Shown in pieces: positions 60,919-64,000 of a stretch of DNA of 64,000 nucleotides. Below the pieces are notes generated by a model that searched no databases, had not been told where the DNA came from, and saw only the letters and a list, made by a program, of their open reading frames with translations. This DNA is from Vibrio zhanjiangensis (GTDB lineage: Bacteria; Pseudomonadota; Gammaproteobacteria; Enterobacterales; Vibrionaceae). Position 1 is the stretch's first letter. Each line of letters starts with the position of its first letter. The translations under genes and the position numbers were made by a program. The stretch spans positions 1-64,000 of the forward strand of contig NZ_BSPW01000084.1 in assembly GCF_030161235.1 (NCBI RefSeq), given 5' to 3'.

Positions 60919-61539
60919 ATGATAAATGGAACGTGTAAGAGCCGTGTCAGAAAAAGAGCGGATCAAATTAAAAGTTATCGCTGCAAAAACTTAATTGCAG
61001 TGCTGGAATACCCGACGGATATAAAAAACATCGGAACCGTGATTCGAAACGTCAATGCCTTGGGTATCGAGAAAACGTATATTGTGGACCCGAAAAAATC
61101 ATTACCAGATGATTGGAGTGAAATGAGAAATAGGAAGTCATTGTCAAAAACATCGACTTCAGCGATCAAATGGAGTTTTGTTAAGCGCTTTGATAGCACA
61201 GAGGATTGTATTAGTCATTTGGAAAAAAATCGTTTCATTTCCGTGGTTACTTCTCCTCATATAAAGGGGAAGGATAACGTCGTACTACATGAGGGTGACT
61301 ATACTTATCCTCGTTTAGCCGTTTGGTTTGGCAATGAATCTCGCGGTATTAGCGACCTTGCGGTGGCAAACAGCGAGTTTTGTATTTCTATTCCCATGTA
61401 TGGAATGATTGAGAGCCTCAACTTAGGGACGACTTCAGGGATTGTATTGTATGAGGTAACAAAGCAAAGGCGTGCATTTCAAGTTGCTTATAAAAGAGCC
61501 ATACGAGGTCCTAGAATAACTGGGCAGTTGAAAATCTAA
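60919..61539 (+). CDS. SPOUT (TrmH/SpoU-type) RNA 2'-O-methyltransferase
   Basis: The 206-residue protein carries the three SPOUT motifs: motif 1 IKNIGTVIRNVNALG, motif 2 AVWFGNESRGIS and motif 3 SIPMYGMIESLNLGTTSGIV, which form the knotted SAM site. The first 24 residues are basic and may bind RNA. It lies 11 bases after the RlaP-type gene, so it is part of the RtcR-controlled unit. A 2'-O-methyl mark on repaired RNA, or on tRNA, is a reasonable role. Confidence 0.9.
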   Translation: MINGTCKSRVRKRADQIKSYRCKNLIAVLEYPTDIKNIGTVIRNVNALGIEKTYIVDPKKSLPDDWSEMRNRKSLSKTSTSAIKWSFVKRFDSTEDCISHLEKNRFISVVTSPHIKGKDNVVLHEGDYTYPRLAVWFGNESRGISDLAVANSEFCISIPMYGMIESLNLGTTSGIVLYEVTKQRRAFQVAYKRAIRGPRITGQLKI

Positions 61540-61541
61540 AT

Positions 61542-61568
61542 GCTCCCCCTAGTAAGGGGGGGAGCTTC
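61542..61568 (+). terminator. Terminator of the rtcB operon
   Basis: GCTCCCCC-tagtaagg-GGGGGAGC followed by TTCT, two bases after the methyltransferase stop. Confidence 0.75.
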
Positions 61569-61608
61569 TATCAATGAATATGAAGCAGAGAGTGTTATCG
61601 CAGCTTGG

Positions 61609-63216
61609 TTATATCTGGCTAAGGCGATCACTCAATGCTGCATATAGTTTTTCAATGTATTCGGTTAGAGATTGTTGATCGTCGTCGTAGATAAGTGGTT
61701 TGTTTTCATCGAGTTCTTTACCCAGAGTCTGATATACATTTGAATAAAACTCTCTGGTGGCAGGCGCTATGGTTTCATAACCTATATAGTGCCCAAACAT
61801 TTTGTATGTTCTTAAGTCAATAGCTTGAACAGCAAAGATACTTGCGATAGCGAGGTAACGCTGGAAAATGTCAATGGACTCTCTAGCCAACATGGCCGAG
61901 CCAAAGCTATTTATATTTTGGTTGAATTGCTCGGCATGCGTTGCGTAATGGTCACAGTATGTATTTCCCAAAAAGGTTAATCTAGGCATCATAGAGTTCG
62001 CGCAGATTTGGAGGCCTTTTAGCCCCATATTGATATTTTTTTGAGTGTTACCGACCAGTGATTTGGGTAAGCCATTACTAAACTCAGGGTGAACCATCAA
62101 TGCGATTTGTGAGTCGATATGCTTGGCCATCAGCCCAATATACTGGCGAACATGATCCATACCGATACCAATGTGCTGTGCTAGGAAGTTACCGCCATGA
62201 ATGATTGTGTTGTTGACTGAATCAATAATTGGATTGTCCGTAACGGAATTGATTTCTTGAACAACCTGTTTTTCGATGTGTTCAAAGCCTTCAATAATAG
62301 GGGCTAGGTATTGACAAGCACATCTCAAAGAGTACCTATCTTGGGCTAGTTCGTGTGATTGATATTCCGATTGTCGTAATAAAAGTGAGCCATCGACGAT
62401 CTTTCTTAGGCGACTTGCTACATCCAATTGTCCTTTATGCGGCTTAACTTGATGAACATATGGGTGCAAAAATTCTGTATTTGCTTGCATTCCCTGCATC
62501 ACCGCACCATGAAACCAGAGTACATGTTCGATGAGTTTACCGATTTTGTGCATATTATTGACTGCAATTGCACTGGAAAAAGAGGTGCCATTAATCATAG
62601 CAAGTCCTTCTTTTCCCTTTAATTTTAGGCGGGGTAGGCCTAATTGAGCGAGGCCGCTTATCGCGTCAACGGACTGCCCGTTCAAATCCATAGTAAAAGC
62701 GTTGGATAGACCTGTCATAGCACCTGCCACATGGCTCAAAGGGACAAGGTCTCCACTAGCACCGATGGAACCATACTCGTAAACGTGTGGCGTTGCATGC
62801 AAGTTTAACATGTCGATAAGCCGTTCAATAAATTCTGCACGTATACCAGATGAACCATAAGAATGTGAGTGGGCTCGGATCAACATGGCTGCTCTTGTAT
62901 CTTCCTTACTGAGAAGCTTACCTGTTCCAGCGTGAGTGAAATGGATCAGGTTTTCTTGAAGCGCCTCGATATTCTCCGCATCAATCCTAATGTCTGCCAT
63001 GCCACCAAATCCCGAGTTCACGCCGTAGATCAGCGAGCCATCGTCGATAGCAGACTGGATAATATCGAATGACTGGTTGATCTTGGTTCGTACCTTTGCA
63101 TCTGATGAAAGTGCGACGGAACGAGTTCCTTGAGCGACTTGAACGACTTCTTGTAGTGTTAAATTACCCTGACCGAGGATCAAACTGTTACCAAACTGAT
63201 TTTTGTGATTATTCAT
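61609..63216 (-). CDS. MIO-dependent aromatic amino-acid ammonia-lyase or aminomutase
   Basis: The 535-residue protein has the Ala-Ser-Gly triad that cyclises to the MIO cofactor (GSIGASGDLVPLSHVAG) and the catalytic Tyr in LIYGVNSGFGG. NSVTDNPII and EQFNQNINSFGSAMLARESI are further family motifs. The specificity region reads NLIHFTHAGTG; histidine ammonia-lyases usually have SHAAG here, phenylalanine lyases such as StlA have FLSAGTG. No hut genes are adjacent. It may deaminate tyrosine, phenylalanine or histidine, or act as an aminomutase. RBS AAGGATTGAG precedes ATG 63216. Confidence 0.85.
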   Translation of the reverse strand: MNNHKNQFGNSLILGQGNLTLQEVVQVAQGTRSVALSSDAKVRTKINQSFDIIQSAIDDGSLIYGVNSGFGGMADIRIDAENIEALQENLIHFTHAGTGKLLSKEDTRAAMLIRAHSHSYGSSGIRAEFIERLIDMLNLHATPHVYEYGSIGASGDLVPLSHVAGAMTGLSNAFTMDLNGQSVDAISGLAQLGLPRLKLKGKEGLAMINGTSFSSAIAVNNMHKIGKLIEHVLWFHGAVMQGMQANTEFLHPYVHQVKPHKGQLDVASRLRKIVDGSLLLRQSEYQSHELAQDRYSLRCACQYLAPIIEGFEHIEKQVVQEINSVTDNPIIDSVNNTIIHGGNFLAQHIGIGMDHVRQYIGLMAKHIDSQIALMVHPEFSNGLPKSLVGNTQKNINMGLKGLQICANSMMPRLTFLGNTYCDHYATHAEQFNQNINSFGSAMLARESIDIFQRYLAIASIFAVQAIDLRTYKMFGHYIGYETIAPATREFYSNVYQTLGKELDENKPLIYDDDQQSLTEYIEKLYAALSDRLSQI

Positions 63217-63594
63217 CTCAATCCTTTATAAGTATATGATTTTATGTGACTAAGAAACGAGACAATATACTCTATCGATTTTATATTGTAGTGTGTGAGG
63301 TTAGTACTGGGATTTAACCTGTTATTTTAATGTGTATAATTTTCCCATTACCCAGTAGTGGTGAATTTTTGGTCAAATGTGCAGATTTACAAATACTATA
63401 CTGGGATCTAGGTGGAAGAGGCATACGTATATTGGTAGCGGATATGAGACCAGTCTTAGGGATGGTTGTTTTACTATGTAATGTAAATGTGTGGCTTGCT
63501 GACTACACTCCATTTTGTCATTAGCAATACTATGAACTATAATTTCATATGAATGTTAACTCATAATAATTAGAAGATAAGTTGGTAGGCTAAA
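63217..63594. other. Intergenic region between the MIO lyase and channel genes
   Basis: About 380 AT-rich bases between divergent genes. The frame at 63330-63524 has no ribosome binding site and hydrophobic/random composition, so it is not called. No clear regulatory motif seen. Confidence 0.5.
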
Positions 63595-64000
63595 ATGATA
63601 ACAGACAGAGCAATGGAAGCCGAGTCTCTGGACTTTGGCCCGTTTCAATTTTTTACGTTGATCCTATCCATATACGTGTTGGTGGCGCTGCTGATTGAAG
63701 GCGTCATCGCCATACCTTCCCACATCGCCCACATTCTTTCGATTGCCGATAACCTTATATGTTTGATATTTTTGGCGGATTTCTTCATTCGTTTTAAACA
63801 AGCGCAAAGCAAAACGCAATTTATGAAGTGGGGCTGGATAGACCTATTAGCGAGCATCCCGATGTTTGATGTGTTCAGGTTTGGAAAAATCTTTAGGGTT
63901 GTGACAGTGTTACACATTTTGTGGGCAATGGGTTCGACCAAGATGGTGCTTTATCACCTGTTTCGTAATAAAGCTCAAGGCACGTTTTCTTTTATATCCT
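63595..64000 (+). CDS. Voltage-gated-channel-like membrane protein (N-terminal part, cut by window end)
   Basis: The frame is open from ATG 63595 to the window end (135 codons). Hydrophobic segments lie at about 18-38 and 46-62. WGWIDLLASIPMFDVFRFGK then IFRVVTVLHILWA correspond to S3 and a short basic S4-like helix of the voltage-gated ion channel superfamily. In such bacterial proteins a pore domain follows; it lies outside the window, so selectivity for K+ is an assumption. Confidence 0.75.
   Translation, partial: MITDRAMEAESLDFGPFQFFTLILSIYVLVALLIEGVIAIPSHIAHILSIADNLICLIFLADFFIRFKQAQSKTQFMKWGWIDLLASIPMFDVFRFGKIFRVVTVLHILWAMGSTKMVLYHLFRNKAQGTFSFIS

Noticed and set aside
61609..63216. Call as hutH
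   Set aside because: No hutU, hutI, hutG or hutC nearby and the specificity loop differs from histidine ammonia-lyases.

Overview
The window looks like a chromosomal segment of a marine gammaproteobacterium, most probably a Vibrio. The grounds are moderate G+C, a Ysc-type type III secretion (T3SS) block beside a ToxR-like membrane regulator, several stand-alone periplasmic solute-binding proteins, nrdD/nrdG, glpF/glpK and an RtcR-controlled RNA-repair operon. No rRNA, tRNA, CRISPR array, integrase or insertion sequence was recognised. Species assignment is inference.

Layout. (1) 1-7.5 kb is a pathogenicity-type block. It starts with a frameshifted toxin-like remnant, followed by a compact T3SS operon: a YopN-TyeA fusion (sctW), a small chaperone-like protein, YscX-like and YscY-like proteins, an LcrD-type export gate (sctV) and an InvB/SpaK-type chaperone. 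A convergent overlapping pair encodes a ToxR-like winged-helix membrane regulator and a small anchored partner, arranged like VtrA/VtrC. (2) 7.8-27.3 kb is a sulfatase island: a FadL/OmpP1 porin, two divergent Cys-type sulfatases, an octaheme cytochrome with HEAT/TPR tail, a MoxR-DUF58-DUF4381-BatA-BatB/C-BatD operon, a LysR regulator, a periplasmic HAD phosphatase, a SUMF1-fold lipoprotein, a radical-SAM sulfatase-maturating enzyme and a heme-less paralogue of the cytochrome tail. An 18-bp dyad (TTATAAC-N5-GTTATG) occurs before the sulfatases and before moxR.

(3) 27.4-39.1 kb holds a solute-binding protein, a YeeE/YedE half-transporter pair, a secreted EEP-family nuclease/phosphatase, nrdD-nrdG, a small lipoprotein, a DUF418 membrane protein, and a histidine kinase flanked by two paralogous periplasmic binding proteins. 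(4) 39.8-45.2 kb is an array of four secreted DUF285/BspA-like proteins built from 25-residue repeats in different copy numbers, interrupted by a GntR/UTRA regulator. (5) 45.4-53.6 kb is mostly housekeeping: an aromatic/aspartate aminotransferase, an anchored retropepsin-like protein, a Nudix hydrolase, FKBP and DsbA-like envelope folding factors, an OmpA-like lipoprotein, another binding protein and glpF-glpK.

(6) 53.7-54.6 kb encodes a homologue of the Cif (cycle inhibiting factor) deamidase effectors. The Cys-His-Gln triad has exactly the family spacing, but the N-terminus looks like a Sec signal peptide. (7) 55-64 kb has small enzymes, then rtcR divergent from rtcB-rlaP-trmH, a MIO-type aromatic amino-acid ammonia-lyase/aminomutase, and the start of a voltage-gated-channel-like protein cut by the window end.

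The observations most worth following are the Cif homologue, the hybrid T3SS operon with its VtrA/VtrC-like neighbour, the kinase flanked by two binding proteins, the DUF285 repeat array, and the RNA-repair operon that lacks rtcA.
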